Source: Hartmannibacter diazotrophicus
GTDB taxonomy: Bacteria; Pseudomonadota; Alphaproteobacteria; Rhizobiales; Pleomorphomonadaceae
NCBI RefSeq assembly: GCF_900231165.1
Contig: NZ_LT960614.1
Span: 2,354,550 to 2,418,549 of the forward strand
DNA length: 64,000 nt
Reading direction: 5' to 3'
Shown: in pieces, positions 17,398 to 27,567 of the stretch
Numbering within the stretch: the stretch's first letter is position 1
Layout of the letters: each line of letters opens with the position of its first letter
Program-made: the position numbers and the translations under genes
Notes under the pieces: model-generated
Database searches by the model: none
What the model saw: the letters and a program-made list of their open reading frames with translations, nothing else
Told to the model about the DNA's origin: nothing

Positions 17398-19659
17398 ATG
17401 GGAAACGAGAAGACGCCTCCTGACGAGAATTCCGGTGGAATCGAGCCGGTCAACCTGCGCACGGCGCTGGAAGAGCGCTACCTTGCCTATGCGCTGTCGA
17501 CCATCATGCACCGCGCGCTGCCAGATGTGCGCGATGGCCTGAAACCCGTGCACCGGCGTGTGCTCTATGCCATGCGCCTGCTTCGCCTCGATCCGGGGCA
17601 GGGCTTCAAAAAATGCGCCCGTGTCGTCGGCGACGTCATCGGTAAATACCATCCGCACGGCGACCAGTCGGTCTACGATGCCTTGGTGCGCCTCGCGCAG
17701 GATTTTGCCCAGCGCTATCCGCTGGTGGACGGGCAGGGAAACTTCGGAAACATCGACGGCGATAACGCCGCCGCCATGCGCTACACCGAGGCCCGCCTGA
17801 CGGAAGTGGCGAGCCTGCTGCTCGATGGCCTCGACCAGGACGCGGTCGACTTCCGCGAGACCTATGACGGCGAGGACCGCGAGCCGATCGTCCTGCCGGG
17901 GGCCTTCCCCAATCTTCTCGCCAACGGGTCGTCCGGCATCGCCGTCGGCATGGCGACCAGCATCCCGCCGCACAACGCCGCCGAACTCTGCGACGCGGCG
18001 ATGTACCTGATCGATCATCCCGACGCACCCATCGAGAAGCTGGTCGATTTCGTGCAGGGGCCGGATTTCCCGACCGGCGGCATCCTGATCGACGACCCGG
18101 TGTCGATTACCGAGGCCTACCGCACCGGTCGCGGCGGCTTCCGCGTTCGCGCGCGCTGGTATGTCGAGGATCTCGGACGAGGCACCTGGGTCGCCGTCGT
18201 CACCGAGATTCCCTATCAGGTGCAGAAATCCCGCCTGATCGAGAAGATCGCCGAGCTGTTGCAGGCCAAGCGCCTGCCGCTTCTGGCTGACGTTCGCGAC
18301 GAGAGCGCCGAGGACATCCGCATTGTCTTCGAGCCGCGCTCGCGCAGCGTCGACGCCAATCTCCTGATGGAGTCGCTGTTCAAGCTGACCGAGCTGGAAT
18401 CGCGCATTTCGCTCAACATGAACGTGCTCTCGCGCGGTCAGGTGCCGAATGTCATCGGCCTCGATCAGGTGCTGAGGGAGTGGCTGGACCACCGACGCGA
18501 AGTCCTCCAGCGCCGTTCGCGCCATCGCCTCGACCAGATCCTCAAGCGCCTGGAGATCCTCGAGGGTTACCTCATCGCCTTCCTCAACATCGATGAGGTC
18601 ATCCGTATCATCCGCGAGGAGGATGAGCCGAAGGCCGTCATGATGGCCCGTTGGTCGCTGACCGACACGCAGGCCGAGGCAATCCTCAACATGCGCCTGC
18701 GCAGCTTGCGCAAGCTTGAGGAAATCGAGATCCGCACCGAGCACGACAAACTCTCCAAGGAGAAGGAAGACCTCGAGTCGCTGCTGGACTCGGAGAAGAA
18801 GCAGTGGAAGGCGGTCCGCAAGGAAATCGCGGATGTCCACAAGACCTTCGGTCCGGAAACCGAGCTCGGTCGACGCCGCACGACCTTCGGTGAAGCCGTC
18901 AAGCACGACGCCGATGACATCAGCCACGCCCTGATCGAGCGCGAACCGATTACGGTCGTACTCTCGACGAAGGGCTGGATCCGGGCGATGAAGGGCCACC
19001 TCACCGACTTCTCGGGCCTCACCTTCAAGGCCGGTGACGAACTGAAGACGGCCTTCCCGGCCGAGACGACCGACAAGCTGCTGATCCTCGCCACCAACGG
19101 CAAGGTTTTCACGCTCGGTGCCGACAAGCTGCCCGGCGGCCGCGGCAACGGTGAGCCGGTGCGCTTGATGGTCGACATCGAGGAAGGCGCCGATGTGGTC
19201 GACATCTTCGTCCACAAGCCCGGCCGCAAGCTGCTGATCGCCTCGACCGACGGCTACGGCTTCGTGGTGCCGGAGACCGAGCTGGTCGCGACGACCCGCA
19301 AGGGCAAGCAGGTTCTCAACGTCGGCGGCAAGATTGAAGCGAAGCTGTTCGTCCCCATCCAGGGCGATCAGGTCGCGGTGATTGGCGAAAACCGCAAGCT
19401 CGTCATCTTCCCGATGTCGCAGGTACCGGAAATGAGCCGAGGCAAGGGCGTCCGGCTTCAGCGCTACAAGGAAGGCGGCCTGTCGGACGTCCGGGTCTTC
19501 TCCGGCGAACAGGGACTTTCCTGGACCACGTCGGCCGGCAGCACCTATCTGCGCACACTCGCCGAACTGGCCGACTGGGTCGGCGATCGCGGGCTCGCCG
19601 GCCGTCTGCCGCCGTCGGGCTTCCCGAAGTCGAACCGCTTTGGTCCGCGAGGTCTGTGA
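17398..19659 (+). CDS. parC: DNA topoisomerase IV subunit A
   Basis: 753 residues. DNA-cleaving subunit of topoisomerase IV, which decatenates daughter chromosomes. The active tyrosine is Tyr129 in [10 protein letters not shown]; the quinolone-region motif [15 protein letters not shown] is intact. A coiled-coil tower follows, and the C-terminal beta-pinwheel carries GyrA-box-like repeats (for example [10 protein letters not shown]). The length fits alphaproteobacterial ParC rather than GyrA. Start 17398 ([14 protein letters not shown]) is plausible. The gene sits by chance of history between C1 clusters. Confidence 0.95.
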   Translation: MGNEKTPPDENSGGIEPVNLRTALEERYLAYALSTIMHRALPDVRDGLKPVHRRVLYAMRLLRLDPGQGFKKCARVVGDVIGKYHPHGDQSVYDALVRLAQDFAQRYPLVDGQGNFGNIDGDNAAAMRYTEARLTEVASLLLDGLDQDAVDFRETYDGEDREPIVLPGAFPNLLANGSSGIAVGMATSIPPHNAAELCDAAMYLIDHPDAPIEKLVDFVQGPDFPTGGILIDDPVSITEAYRTGRGGFRVRARWYVEDLGRGTWVAVVTEIPYQVQKSRLIEKIAELLQAKRLPLLADVRDESAEDIRIVFEPRSRSVDANLLMESLFKLTELESRISLNMNVLSRGQVPNVIGLDQVLREWLDHRREVLQRRSRHRLDQILKRLEILEGYLIAFLNIDEVIRIIREEDEPKAVMMARWSLTDTQAEAILNMRLRSLRKLEEIEIRTEHDKLSKEKEDLESLLDSEKKQWKAVRKEIADVHKTFGPETELGRRRTTFGEAVKHDADDISHALIEREPITVVLSTKGWIRAMKGHLTDFSGLTFKAGDELKTAFPAETTDKLLILATNGKVFTLGADKLPGGRGNGEPVRLMVDIEEGADVVDIFVHKPGRKLLIASTDGYGFVVPETELVATTRKGKQVLNVGGKIEAKLFVPIQGDQVAVIGENRKLVIFPMSQVPEMSRGKGVRLQRYKEGGLSDVRVFSGEQGLSWTTSAGSTYLRTLAELADWVGDRGLAGRLPPSGFPKSNRFGPRGL

Positions 19660-19700
19660 GGCGGACGGGGCAGCCTTGCCGATGGATCGGGGAGGCGGCC

Positions 19701-20651
19701 TTACTCGCCGCTGCCGAAGGCCGAGATGTCCGGCAGCCGCCCCTCGGCCTTGACTTCCTCACGCATCCATTCCCGAAAAAGCTGAGCCGGTTCAGTCAGT
19801 TCCGTCTTTTCCGGATAGACGAGATAGAAGGCCTTCTGCGAGGATAGGGCCACATCGACCGGCCGCACCAGATCGCCGCGGCTGATGAAATCCTCCGCCA
19901 GCCGTTGCCCACAAAGCGCAATGCCTTCGCCGCGCAAGGCCGCCTGTAGCAGGACCAGATAGTTGTCGAAGGAAATGCCGTGCGCCTTGTCGGGGTCGGG
20001 CAGGTTCAGCGAACGGAAGAAGCTGTCCCAGGTCACCCAGTTCGCGTCGAAGCTTGCAAGATGCAGCAGGGTCTCGCCGGCAAGAGCGGCGGCGCTCTTC
20101 ACGGCCGGGCGCCCTTCCAGATAGCGCGGCGCACAGACGGGCCAGACCTCGTTGGAAAAAAGCTTCTCCGAATCGAGCCCCAGCCAGTGGCCGAACCCAT
20201 AGCGCACGGCGATGTCGATGCCCGATGAGAGCAGGTCGGACACCTGCGCCGACGCCATCAGCCTCAGGTCTATCTCCGGATGCTGCGAACGGAACTTCGC
20301 CAGCCGGCCCACCAGCCAGTAGGACGCGAAACTGACCGAGGTGGCGACGGTGAGTTCCCGTGGCCGGCGCTGTCGCCGGCGGATGTCCTCGCTCGTCGTC
20401 GCGATATATTCCAGCCCCATGGTCACCGCGTGTCGCAGCCTCTCGCCCTGCTTGGTGAGTTGGATGCCACGCGCCTGCCGGACGAAGAGCGGAGCGCCCA
20501 GGTCGGCCTCCAGCGACTGGATCTGACGGCTGACGGCTGCCTGCGTCATGCCCATCTCGTTGGCGGCGTGCGTGAAATTGAGATGGCGAGCAGCCGCCTC
20601 AAAGATCACCAGGCTGTTCATCGGGGGGAGTGTGCGGTGCAGTGTAGCCAT
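19701..20651 (-). CDS. LysR-family regulator (GcvA-like), divergent from mclA
   Basis: 316 residues. HTH at residues 8-67 (MTQAAVSRQIQSLEADLG), then a substrate-binding domain with the GcvA-group pattern (DIAVRYGFGHW). Its start has GGAGAGG four bases upstream. It converges on parC and is divergent from mclA over a 304-base gap, so it is a candidate regulator of the serine-cycle genes. GcvA-like proteins often act on glycine or one-carbon genes, which would fit, but this is inference. Confidence 0.85.
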   Translation of the reverse strand: MATLHRTLPPMNSLVIFEAAARHLNFTHAANEMGMTQAAVSRQIQSLEADLGAPLFVRQARGIQLTKQGERLRHAVTMGLEYIATTSEDIRRRQRRPRELTVATSVSFASYWLVGRLAKFRSQHPEIDLRLMASAQVSDLLSSGIDIAVRYGFGHWLGLDSEKLFSNEVWPVCAPRYLEGRPAVKSAAALAGETLLHLASFDANWVTWDSFFRSLNLPDPDKAHGISFDNYLVLLQAALRGEGIALCGQRLAEDFISRGDLVRPVDVALSSQKAFYLVYPEKTELTEPAQLFREWMREEVKAEGRLPDISAFGSGE

Positions 20652-20955
20652 TACCTCTCCTCATGGCTCATGTGCTTTTTGCTCCATTTATGAGTGGATC
20701 ACACGGTCGCACCATTGCATGGGCTTTTGGCTCTTGTCGAGGCTGCAAGGCGGGTTTATCCCTAGTGTCACTGGATGCGCCGCCGACGAAGCGAATTGGG
20801 CAAGCCCTTCCCGCACGGTATGGCAGCGCCCGAATTTCGACCGCGATGACGGTCGACGCCGAACCGGCGAAATGCGTCGGAAATCGGTGAGCGCCAGGAA
20901 GTCGCCCCCATCCGCGAGGGGCGGAGTTGTTCAAGAAGAACAAGGAAACGAACCC
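20652..20955. promoter_or_regulatory. Divergent promoter region, LysR gene / mclA
   Basis: 304 bases with no gene. It must hold both promoters and any LysR operator. No strong palindrome or promoter box stood out on reading. Confidence 0.45.
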
Positions 20956-21921
20956 ATGAGCTTCACGCAATACAAGCCCGTCGCAACGCGGTTGCAGAGG
21001 TCGGAACTGGCATGTCCGGGCTCCAATCCCAGCATGATCGAGAAGGCGGCCAATTCCGCCGCCGATTTCGTCTTCCTTGACCTTGAGGACGCCGTTGCGC
21101 CGAACGACAAGGTGCAAGCGCGCAAGAACATCATCGAGGCGCTGAACGACATCGACTGGAAGGCCAAGGGCAAGACCGTCTCGGTCCGCATCAATGGCCT
21201 CGACACCCATTACATGTACCGCGACGTGGTCGACGTGGTGGAGCAGGCCGGCAGCAAGCTTGACACCATCCTGGTGCCCAAGGTCGGCACGCCGCACGAT
21301 CTCTACATGGTCGAGGCCATGGTGACCCAGATCGAGGAAGCCAAGGGTCTGACGAACCGCATCGGCCTTGAAGCCCTCATCGAGACGGCGATCGGCATGG
21401 CCAATGTCGAGGATATCGCCCGCCAGCACTACACTTCGCGCCTTGAGGCACTGCATTTCGGCGTCGCCGACTTCGCCGCCTCGCGTCGCTCGCGCACGGT
21501 GGTCATCGGCGGCCTCAACCCGGATTATCCGGGCGATCAGTGGCACGCCGCGATCGACCGCATGGTCACCGCCTGCCGCGCCTTCGGCCTTCGTGCCATC
21601 GACGGGCCTTTCGGCGACTTCAACGATCCGGACGCCTACATCGCTGCCTGCAAGCGCGCCTCCGTGCTCGGCTGCGAGGGCAAGTGGGCCATCCATCCGA
21701 GCCAGATCGAAATGGCCAACGACATGTTCTCGCCGCCCGCCGCCGAGGTTGACCGTGCCCGCCGCATCCTCGTGGCACTTGACGAGGCGGCGGCCCAGGG
21801 CAAGGGCGCAGCCTCGCTCGATGGCCGCATGATCGACGCGGCGTCGGCCCGCATGGCCCAGAACGTCGTGACGGTCGCCGAGGCGATCGAGGCCAAGTCC
21901 GGAGCCGCCAAGGCGGCGTAA
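20956..21921 (+). CDS. mclA: Malyl-CoA lyase
   Basis: 321 residues, HpcH/HpaI/CitE fold. Cleaves malyl-CoA to glyoxylate and acetyl-CoA in the serine cycle. Motifs: LQRSELACPGSNPSMIEKA, FVFLDLEDAVAPNDK (metal and CoA site), the ILVPKVGT strand, GLEALIETAIGMANVEDIA, and the C-terminal IHPSQIEMANDMFSPP with the lid. ATG 20956 chosen because it opens with the family's MSFTQ-type start. It is followed after 228 bases by mtkAB, which supply its substrate. Confidence 0.96.
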   Translation: MSFTQYKPVATRLQRSELACPGSNPSMIEKAANSAADFVFLDLEDAVAPNDKVQARKNIIEALNDIDWKAKGKTVSVRINGLDTHYMYRDVVDVVEQAGSKLDTILVPKVGTPHDLYMVEAMVTQIEEAKGLTNRIGLEALIETAIGMANVEDIARQHYTSRLEALHFGVADFAASRRSRTVVIGGLNPDYPGDQWHAAIDRMVTACRAFGLRAIDGPFGDFNDPDAYIAACKRASVLGCEGKWAIHPSQIEMANDMFSPPAAEVDRARRILVALDEAAAQGKGAASLDGRMIDAASARMAQNVVTVAEAIEAKSGAAKAA

Positions 21922-22037
21922 GGGCCGCTGGCACGGGCGTTCGGGACCGTCCTTACGACCGAACCTGCTGAGGCGGGTTCAAGGAGACGCAAGAAGTAAA
22001 GCACTGCGCCCGCGCCGAAGACCCAGAGCAAGAAAAA

Positions 22038-22059
22038 GACCCGGCGGATCGGCCGGGTC
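22038..22059 (+). terminator. GC hairpin between mclA and mtkA
   Basis: GACCCGGC (22038-22045) and GCCGGGTC (22052-22059) form a perfect 8-bp stem with a 6-base loop. No T-run follows, so it may be a processing, stabilising or attenuating hairpin in the mclA-mtkA transcript rather than a full terminator. Confidence 0.45.
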
Positions 22060-22149
22060 ACTTGGCCCCAAGAGGCCGGGAAGGACAGCGGCTGTCCGGG
22101 GCGTGCCGCAACGGCTCTTGGATAGGGCTTCCCAAGGAGGAAACAAACC

Positions 22150-23331
22150 ATGGACATCCATGAATATCAGGCCAAGGAAATCCTGGCCAAGTTCGGTGTG
22201 CCGATCCCGCGCGGCGGGCTCGCCTATTCTCCCGAACAGGCAGCCTACCGGGCTCGCGAAATCGGCGGCAGCGTCTGGGTCGTCAAGGCCCAGGTGCATA
22301 CGGGCGGCCGCGGCAAGGCCGGCGGCGTCAAGGTCTGCAAGGACGAGCATGACGTCGAGAACGCGGCGGAATCCATGCTCGGTCGCCGCCTCGTGACCAA
22401 CCAGACCGGTCCGTCAGGCAAGGGCATCTTCCGTCTCTACGTCGAGGCCGGCTGCAACATCGATCGCGAGCTTTACCTCGGCTTCGTGCTCGACCGTAAG
22501 ACCGAGCGCGTGATGGTCGCGGCCTCCCGCGAGGGCGGCATGGACATCGAGGAAATCGCGGAGCAGAAGCCCGAAAGCCTCATCCGCATCGCGGTCGAGC
22601 CGGCCGTCGGCATGCAGGCCTTCCAGGCCCGCGAACTCGCCTTTGCGCTCGGCTTCGACGCCAAGACGCTGGCCCAGGCGGTGACGACGATCCTCGGCTG
22701 CTATCGCGCCTTCCGCGACAACGACGCGACCATGCTGGAGATCAACCCGCTGGTGGTGACGGCCGAAGGCAACCTTCTAGCCCTCGACGCCAAGATGAGC
22801 TTCGACGACAACGCGCTCTTCCGCCATCCGCATATCGCGGAACTGCGCGACAAGAGCCAGGAGGATCCGCGCGAGACGCAGGCCGCCGACCGCGGTCTCT
22901 CCTATGTCGGTCTCGAAGGTGACGTCGGCTGCATCGTCAACGGCGCCGGCCTCGCGATGGCGACCATGGACATGATCAAGCTCGCGGGCGGTAAGCCGGC
23001 GAACTTCCTCGACATCGGCGGCGGTGCAACGCCCGAGCGCGTGGCGAAAGCCTTCCGTCTCGTGACGGCCGACGCCAACGTCAAGGCGGTTCTGGTCAAC
23101 ATCTTCGCCGGCATCAACCGCTGCGACTGGGTTGCCCAGGGCGTCGTGAAGGCTGTCGAGATGGCCGGTCTCGACCGTCCGCTGGTGGTCCGCCTTGCGG
23201 GGACCAACGTGGAGGAGGGCCGCCGCATCATCGACGAGAGCGGCCTTCCCGTCATCACGGCCACCACGTTGGCGGAAGCTGCCGAGAAATCGGTGGCGGC
23301 CGCCAAGTCCTTCAAATCCGCAGCCGAGTGA
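22150..23331 (+). CDS. mtkA: Malate-CoA ligase (malate thiokinase) beta subunit
   Basis: 393 residues. ATP-grasp subunit that with MtkB converts malate, CoA and ATP to malyl-CoA. Motifs: [36 protein letters not shown], a metal-binding [10 protein letters not shown], and the CoA-ligase domain with [18 protein letters not shown]. It resembles succinyl-CoA synthetase beta, but location between mclA and hprA makes malate the likely substrate. A run of good Shine-Dalgarno purines (AAGGAGGAAA) precedes the ATG. Confidence 0.95.
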   Translation: MDIHEYQAKEILAKFGVPIPRGGLAYSPEQAAYRAREIGGSVWVVKAQVHTGGRGKAGGVKVCKDEHDVENAAESMLGRRLVTNQTGPSGKGIFRLYVEAGCNIDRELYLGFVLDRKTERVMVAASREGGMDIEEIAEQKPESLIRIAVEPAVGMQAFQARELAFALGFDAKTLAQAVTTILGCYRAFRDNDATMLEINPLVVTAEGNLLALDAKMSFDDNALFRHPHIAELRDKSQEDPRETQAADRGLSYVGLEGDVGCIVNGAGLAMATMDMIKLAGGKPANFLDIGGGATPERVAKAFRLVTADANVKAVLVNIFAGINRCDWVAQGVVKAVEMAGLDRPLVVRLAGTNVEEGRRIIDESGLPVITATTLAEAAEKSVAAAKSFKSAAE

Positions 23332-23336
23332 GAGCC

Positions 23337-24245
23337 ATGTCGATTCTGATCAACAAGAACACGCCTGTCCTCGTTCAGGGTATCACCGGCAAGATCGGCG
23401 GCTTCCACGCCGAGGACATGATCAAGTATGGCACGCCCGTCGTCGGCGGCGTGACCCCCGGCAAGGGCGGCACCACCGCCTTTGGCGTGCCGGTCTTCGA
23501 CACCATGAAGGAAGCGGTCGAAAAGACGGGAGCGACGGTCTCGATCGTCTTCGTCCCGCCGCCCTATGCGGCCGACTCGATCATGGAAGCGGCGGACGCG
23601 GGCGTGAAGGTCGCGGTCTGCATCACCGACGGCATTCCGGCTCAGGACATGATGCGCGTGAAGCGCTACATGCGCCGCTACAAGAAGGAGGATCGGATGC
23701 GGCTTTTCGGGCCGAACTGCGCCGGTCTGATCACGCCCGGCGAGGCGCTCGTCGGCATCATGCCCGGCCACATCTACAAGCAGGGCCGCATCGGCATCGT
23801 CGGTCGGTCCGGTACGCTCGGCTACGAGGCTGCCTCGCAGCTCAAGGAGATCGGCATCGGCGTCTCGACCTCGGTCGGCATCGGCGGCGATCCGATCAAC
23901 GGTTCTTCCTTCAAGGACGTGATGGAACTCTTCAACGCCGACCCGGACACGGACGCGGTGGTGATGATCGGCGAGATCGGCGGACCGCAGGAAGCGGAAG
24001 CTGGCGAATATATCCGCGACCACATGACCAAGCCGGTCTGCGCATATATCGCGGGTCTCTCCGCACCGAAGGGCCGCAAGATGGGCCACGCCGGCGCCAT
24101 CGTGTCCTCGTCGGGCGAAAGCGCGGCGGAGAAGGTCGAGATCCTGCGCGGCTGCGGCGTGACGATCGTCCCGACGCCGGCCGAGTTCGGGCCAACGGTG
24201 CAGAAGATGCTCGCGGCGGGCACGCCGGCGCGCAAGGCAGGATAA
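23337..24245 (+). CDS. mtkB: Malate-CoA ligase (malate thiokinase) alpha subunit
   Basis: 302 residues from the ATG at 23337; a GTG at 23328 overlapping the mtkA stop is the alternative. Rossmann CoA-binding domain (VLVQGITGKIGGFHAEDM) and ligase domain with the phosphohistidine His251 in GHAGAIVSSSGES. Partner of MtkA, five bases downstream of it. Enzyme of the serine cycle producing malyl-CoA. Confidence 0.95.
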   Translation: MSILINKNTPVLVQGITGKIGGFHAEDMIKYGTPVVGGVTPGKGGTTAFGVPVFDTMKEAVEKTGATVSIVFVPPPYAADSIMEAADAGVKVAVCITDGIPAQDMMRVKRYMRRYKKEDRMRLFGPNCAGLITPGEALVGIMPGHIYKQGRIGIVGRSGTLGYEAASQLKEIGIGVSTSVGIGGDPINGSSFKDVMELFNADPDTDAVVMIGEIGGPQEAEAGEYIRDHMTKPVCAYIAGLSAPKGRKMGHAGAIVSSSGESAAEKVEILRGCGVTIVPTPAEFGPTVQKMLAAGTPARKAG

Positions 24246-24341
24246 CGCAGGAACGGCGGGGCGGCTATCCTCCCACCAGGCATCAATCCTGGCCGCGACG
24301 ACCCGCCGTTTGAAGTTATGCCGCCATCGGAATAGAAGATT

Positions 24342-24375
24342 CTCCGCCCCGTCTCTTGGCGAGCACGGGGCGGAG
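24342..24375. repeat. 11-bp perfect hairpin between mtkB and hprA
   Basis: CTCCGCCCCGT (24342-24352) and ACGGGGCGGAG (24365-24375) are exact inverted copies with a 12-base loop. A second pair, AACGGCGGG (24252-24260) with CCCGCCGTT (24302-24310), lies just upstream. Neither has a T-run. They may terminate, stabilise or regulate the transcript between mtkB and hprA. Confidence 0.55.
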
Positions 24376-24416
24376 GTGCTTGAAGAGAAACGAACATCAC
24401 TGAAAAGGGGGAAAAC

Positions 24417-25391
24417 GTGGCCGATAAGCCCAAGGTTCTCGTCACTCGTCGCTGGCCCGAGGCGGTCGAGGCAAAGCTGAAAGAGCTTTACGACGTGACG
24501 CTTAACGAGAGCGACGTCCCGATGACGGCCGACGAGATGCGTCAGGCGCTGATGGACTACGATGCCTTCTGCCCGACCGTGTCGGACAAGGTCGACGCCA
24601 GCGTCCTCGATGTCTCCGGTGCCCGCACCAAGATCATCGCGAGCTATGGCGTCGGCTACAGCCATATCGACACCGATGCCGCCAAGAAGTCCGGCTTCGT
24701 CGTTACCAACACCCCCGAGGTCCTGTCGAACTGCACGGCCGATCTCGCGATCACGTTGATGCTTGCCGCGGCCCGCCGCATCGGCGAGGGCGAGCGCGAG
24801 CTGCGCGCCGGCAAGTGGACCGGCTGGCGGCCGACCCACATGATCGGCACCCGCGTTTCCGGCGGCACCTTCGGCGTCCTCGGCTTCGGCCGCATCGGCC
24901 GCGAAGCCGCCCGCAAGGCGCATTTCGGTTTCGACATGAAGGTCATCTACTACGATGCCTTCCCGGTGAAGCCGGAACTGGCCGCCGAGACCAAGGCCGA
25001 GGCCCGCGACGCCATCGAGGCGGTGCTCAAGGAAGCCGACGTCATCTCCCTGCACATGCCGGGCGGCAAGGAAAACTATCACCTCATCAACGAGGCTCGT
25101 CTCAAGCTGATGAAGCCGACCGCGATCCTGGTCAACACGGCGCGTGGCGAAGTGGTTGACGGCGATGCGCTGGCAGCGGCCTTGCAGGCGGGTACGATCG
25201 CCGGCGCCGGTCTCGACGTCTTCGAGGGCGAGCCGAAGGTTCTGCCGTCGCTGCTGGAATGCGAGAATGCCGTCCTCCTGCCGCATCTCGGATCGGCCAC
25301 GAAGTCGACCCGCGAGGCGATGGGCTGGCGCGTTCTTGAAAACCTTGAGGCCTATTTCAAGGGCGAGGCGCCGCGCGACCGCGTGGCCTGA
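24417..25391 (+). CDS. hprA: NAD(P)H-dependent hydroxypyruvate reductase
   Basis: 324 residues, GTG start. D-isomer-specific 2-hydroxyacid dehydrogenase; in the serine cycle it reduces hydroxypyruvate to D-glycerate. Dinucleotide-binding GVLGFGRIG, catalytic Arg in NTARGEVVD, Glu in GLDVFEGEP and His in LLPHLGSAT are all present. Closest by eye to methylotroph HprA/GyaR. It follows mtkB after 171 bases that hold two hairpins. Confidence 0.92.
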   Translation: MADKPKVLVTRRWPEAVEAKLKELYDVTLNESDVPMTADEMRQALMDYDAFCPTVSDKVDASVLDVSGARTKIIASYGVGYSHIDTDAAKKSGFVVTNTPEVLSNCTADLAITLMLAAARRIGEGERELRAGKWTGWRPTHMIGTRVSGGTFGVLGFGRIGREAARKAHFGFDMKVIYYDAFPVKPELAAETKAEARDAIEAVLKEADVISLHMPGGKENYHLINEARLKLMKPTAILVNTARGEVVDGDALAAALQAGTIAGAGLDVFEGEPKVLPSLLECENAVLLPHLGSATKSTREAMGWRVLENLEAYFKGEAPRDRVA

Positions 25392-25450
25392 GCCTTCGGA
25401 TTTCAGGTCAAGCAGAACTGAGGGCGAGGAAGACGTCGCCAAACGAGGAT

Positions 25451-25486
25451 CGGCCGGCAATTCGCAAAGGCAATTGCCGGCCGCTT
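25451..25486 (+). terminator. Terminator after hprA
   Basis: CGGCCGGCAATT (25451-25462) and AATTGCCGGCCG (25472-25483) form a perfect 12-bp stem with a 9-base loop, followed by CTTTG. Lies 60 bases after the hprA stop. Confidence 0.7.
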
Positions 25487-25552
25487 TGCGAATACGGTGA
25501 TGTGCCGATGAGGCCTATTGCGGCGCACCATCGGGACTGAGATACTTCGACC

Positions 25553-26143
25553 ATGAGCCAAACCCCTCTGCGCATTGCTGTCATCGACGAGAATCAGGTT
25601 CGCGCCGCGATTCTGGAAGAGGGGCTTCGTCTGGCCGGCCTGACCGACATCACGATCATCCGCGAAACGAACAGTCTGCTTCGGCGTCTCGTCGCCATCG
25701 ATCCGGACGTCGTCATCATCGATCTGGAAAATCCCAGCCGCGACGTTCTGGAGCAGATGTTCCAGGTTTCACGCATGGTGAGCCGGCCGGTGGCGATGTT
25801 CGTCGACCAGTCCGACACGTCGACGATCGAGCGGGCGATCGAGGCCGGCGTCTCGGCCTATATCGTCGATGGCCTGCGCAAGGAGAGGGTCAAGCCGATC
25901 CTCGACATGACCGTCAGCCGCTTCAACGCCTTCTCCAAGCTTCAGCGCGAGCTCACTGAGGCGCGTGATGCCCTGGAAGAGCGCAAGGTGGTGGAACGGG
26001 CCAAGGGCATTCTGATGAAGACGCGCAATCTTTCGGAAGAAGAGGCCTACAAGCTGCTCAGGCAGTCGGCCATGAATGAAAAGAAGAAGCTTTCGGAAAT
26101 CGCGCAGAGCGTGGTGACGGCCGCCTCCCTGCTTGGAGGCTGA
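25553..26143 (+). CDS. nasT: ANTAR-domain antiterminator, NasT type
   Basis: 196 residues. Receiver-like N-terminus (RIAVIDENQVRAAILEEGL, then VVIIDLENPSRD) and a C-terminal ANTAR RNA-binding domain (residues about 135-190, VERAKGILMKTRNLSEEEAYKLLRQSAM). NasT binds paired hexaloop hairpins in leader RNAs of nitrate-assimilation genes and prevents termination; NasS holds it inactive until nitrate or nitrite binds. The partner gene follows after 88 bases, but no nitrate genes are next to it. Confidence 0.9.
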   Translation: MSQTPLRIAVIDENQVRAAILEEGLRLAGLTDITIIRETNSLLRRLVAIDPDVVIIDLENPSRDVLEQMFQVSRMVSRPVAMFVDQSDTSTIERAIEAGVSAYIVDGLRKERVKPILDMTVSRFNAFSKLQRELTEARDALEERKVVERAKGILMKTRNLSEEEAYKLLRQSAMNEKKKLSEIAQSVVTAASLLGG

Positions 26144-26231
26144 GGGCGCCGCAAGGACTTTTGACGAGCGGGTTCGGAAACAGATCGCAGGTTTCTTTGG
26201 GAATGGATATCCGGGCATGAGGATCGACGAC

Positions 26232-27557
26232 ATGAGCGAAGGGAGGGCAGGAGAGCAGGCAACTGGCGTCCTGCCGACAGCAGCGCGCATGCCGACGCCG
26301 CGTCACGTCCGGGCCGGGTTCATCCCCCTGGTCGATGCCGCCGTCCTGATTGCCGCCCGCGAACGGGGCTTTGCCGCCAAGGAGGGGCTGGAACTCGATC
26401 TCGTCAAGGATGTCTCCTGGTCCAACATCCGCGACCGGCTGGCCTTCCGGCAGTTCGACGTCGCCCATATGCTGGCGCCGATGCCGGTGGCCTCCGCCCT
26501 GTCGGTCGGCTCCAATCCCTATCCGATCATCGCGCCGATCGCGCTGGGGCGCGGTGGCAACGCCATCACGCTGTCGATCGCGCTCTATCGTCAGATGCAG
26601 GAGCTTTGCGGTCTCGACGGAACCGAGCCGTCGATGGCGAATGCCCAGGCACTGAAGAAGATCGTCCAGCATCGCAAGGCGAATGGCGAGCCGACGCTCG
26701 TCTTCGCGATGACCTATCCCTTCTCCTCGCACAACTATGAATTCCGTTACTGGATGGCGGCGGCCGGCATTCATCCGGACCAAGACGTACGGATGGTGGT
26801 CATTCCGCCGCCTCTGGCCGCGGACGCGCTGCAGGCCGGCGCCATCGACGGCTTCTGCGTCGGCGCCCCCTGGAACATGATCGCGGTTGAGGAAGGCCAT
26901 GGCCGCATCGTTGCCACCAAGGCCGATCTCTGGGGCGCGAGCCCTGAGAAGGTGCTCGGCATGCGGCCCGAATGGGCCGAAGAGAACCACGATACGGTCA
27001 AGCGCCTGATCGTTGCGCTGGACGGTGCCGCGCGCTGGTGCGATGCGCTGGAAAACCGCGAGGAACTGGCCTCGATTCTGGCCCATTCCAGCTATGTCGG
27101 CGCACCGGCCTCCATTTTGAAGCGTGTTCTGCTCGGTGAATTCGCCGTCGATCCCAACGGCGAGAGCCGCACCGTGAAGGACTATTTCGTCTTTCACCGG
27201 CAGGCGGCCAATTTTCCGTGGGTCAGTCAAGCGCTCTGGATCTACAGCCAGATGGTGCGCTGGGGGCAGATCCGATTCGACGAGCGCTTCGTTGAGGCGA
27301 CGGCGAAGGCGTTCAGGCCGGACCTCTACCGGGAGGCACTTGCCGGATCCGATACGCCCATCCCGGCCATCGACAGCAAGGACGAAGGAACGGCGGAGGC
27401 ATCCGTGGTGCCGACGATCGACGGTACGCCGTTGCAGATCGGACCGGACCTCTTCTGCGACGGCCGCGTGTTCAAGCCCTCGGCGATCGAGGCCTATATC
27501 GACAGTTTCGAACTTTCGACGACCGCAAAGCCCGCTTCTGCCGGCGACCAGCCCTGA
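26232..27557 (+). CDS. nasS: Nitrate/nitrite sensor NasS (NrtA/CmpA family)
   Basis: 441 residues from the ATG at 26232, which has GAGGA 8 bases upstream; 26217 is an alternative. A periplasmic-binding fold of the NrtA/CmpA type (AGFIPLVDAAVLIAARERGF; FDVAHMLAPMPVASALSVG; GFCVGAPWNMIAVEEGHG) without a convincing export signal, as expected for cytoplasmic NasS, which sequesters NasT when nitrate is absent. Order nasT-nasS is as in Paracoccus. A transporter-binding protein is the alternative, but the ANTAR neighbour favours NasS. Confidence 0.88.
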   Translation: MSEGRAGEQATGVLPTAARMPTPRHVRAGFIPLVDAAVLIAARERGFAAKEGLELDLVKDVSWSNIRDRLAFRQFDVAHMLAPMPVASALSVGSNPYPIIAPIALGRGGNAITLSIALYRQMQELCGLDGTEPSMANAQALKKIVQHRKANGEPTLVFAMTYPFSSHNYEFRYWMAAAGIHPDQDVRMVVIPPPLAADALQAGAIDGFCVGAPWNMIAVEEGHGRIVATKADLWGASPEKVLGMRPEWAEENHDTVKRLIVALDGAARWCDALENREELASILAHSSYVGAPASILKRVLLGEFAVDPNGESRTVKDYFVFHRQAANFPWVSQALWIYSQMVRWGQIRFDERFVEATAKAFRPDLYREALAGSDTPIPAIDSKDEGTAEASVVPTIDGTPLQIGPDLFCDGRVFKPSAIEAYIDSFELSTTAKPASAGDQP

Positions 27558-27567
27558 TCTGTTCAGA

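Noticed and set aside
16384-19215. A 943-codon open frame on the minus strand over cbbY and parC
   Set aside because: Antisense of two clear genes in GC-rich DNA; its product has no domain and follows codon-position bias of the plus-strand genes.
22902-25460. An 852-codon open frame on the minus strand over mtkA, mtkB and hprA
   Set aside because: Same reason: the plus strand encodes three complete enzymes with intact motifs.
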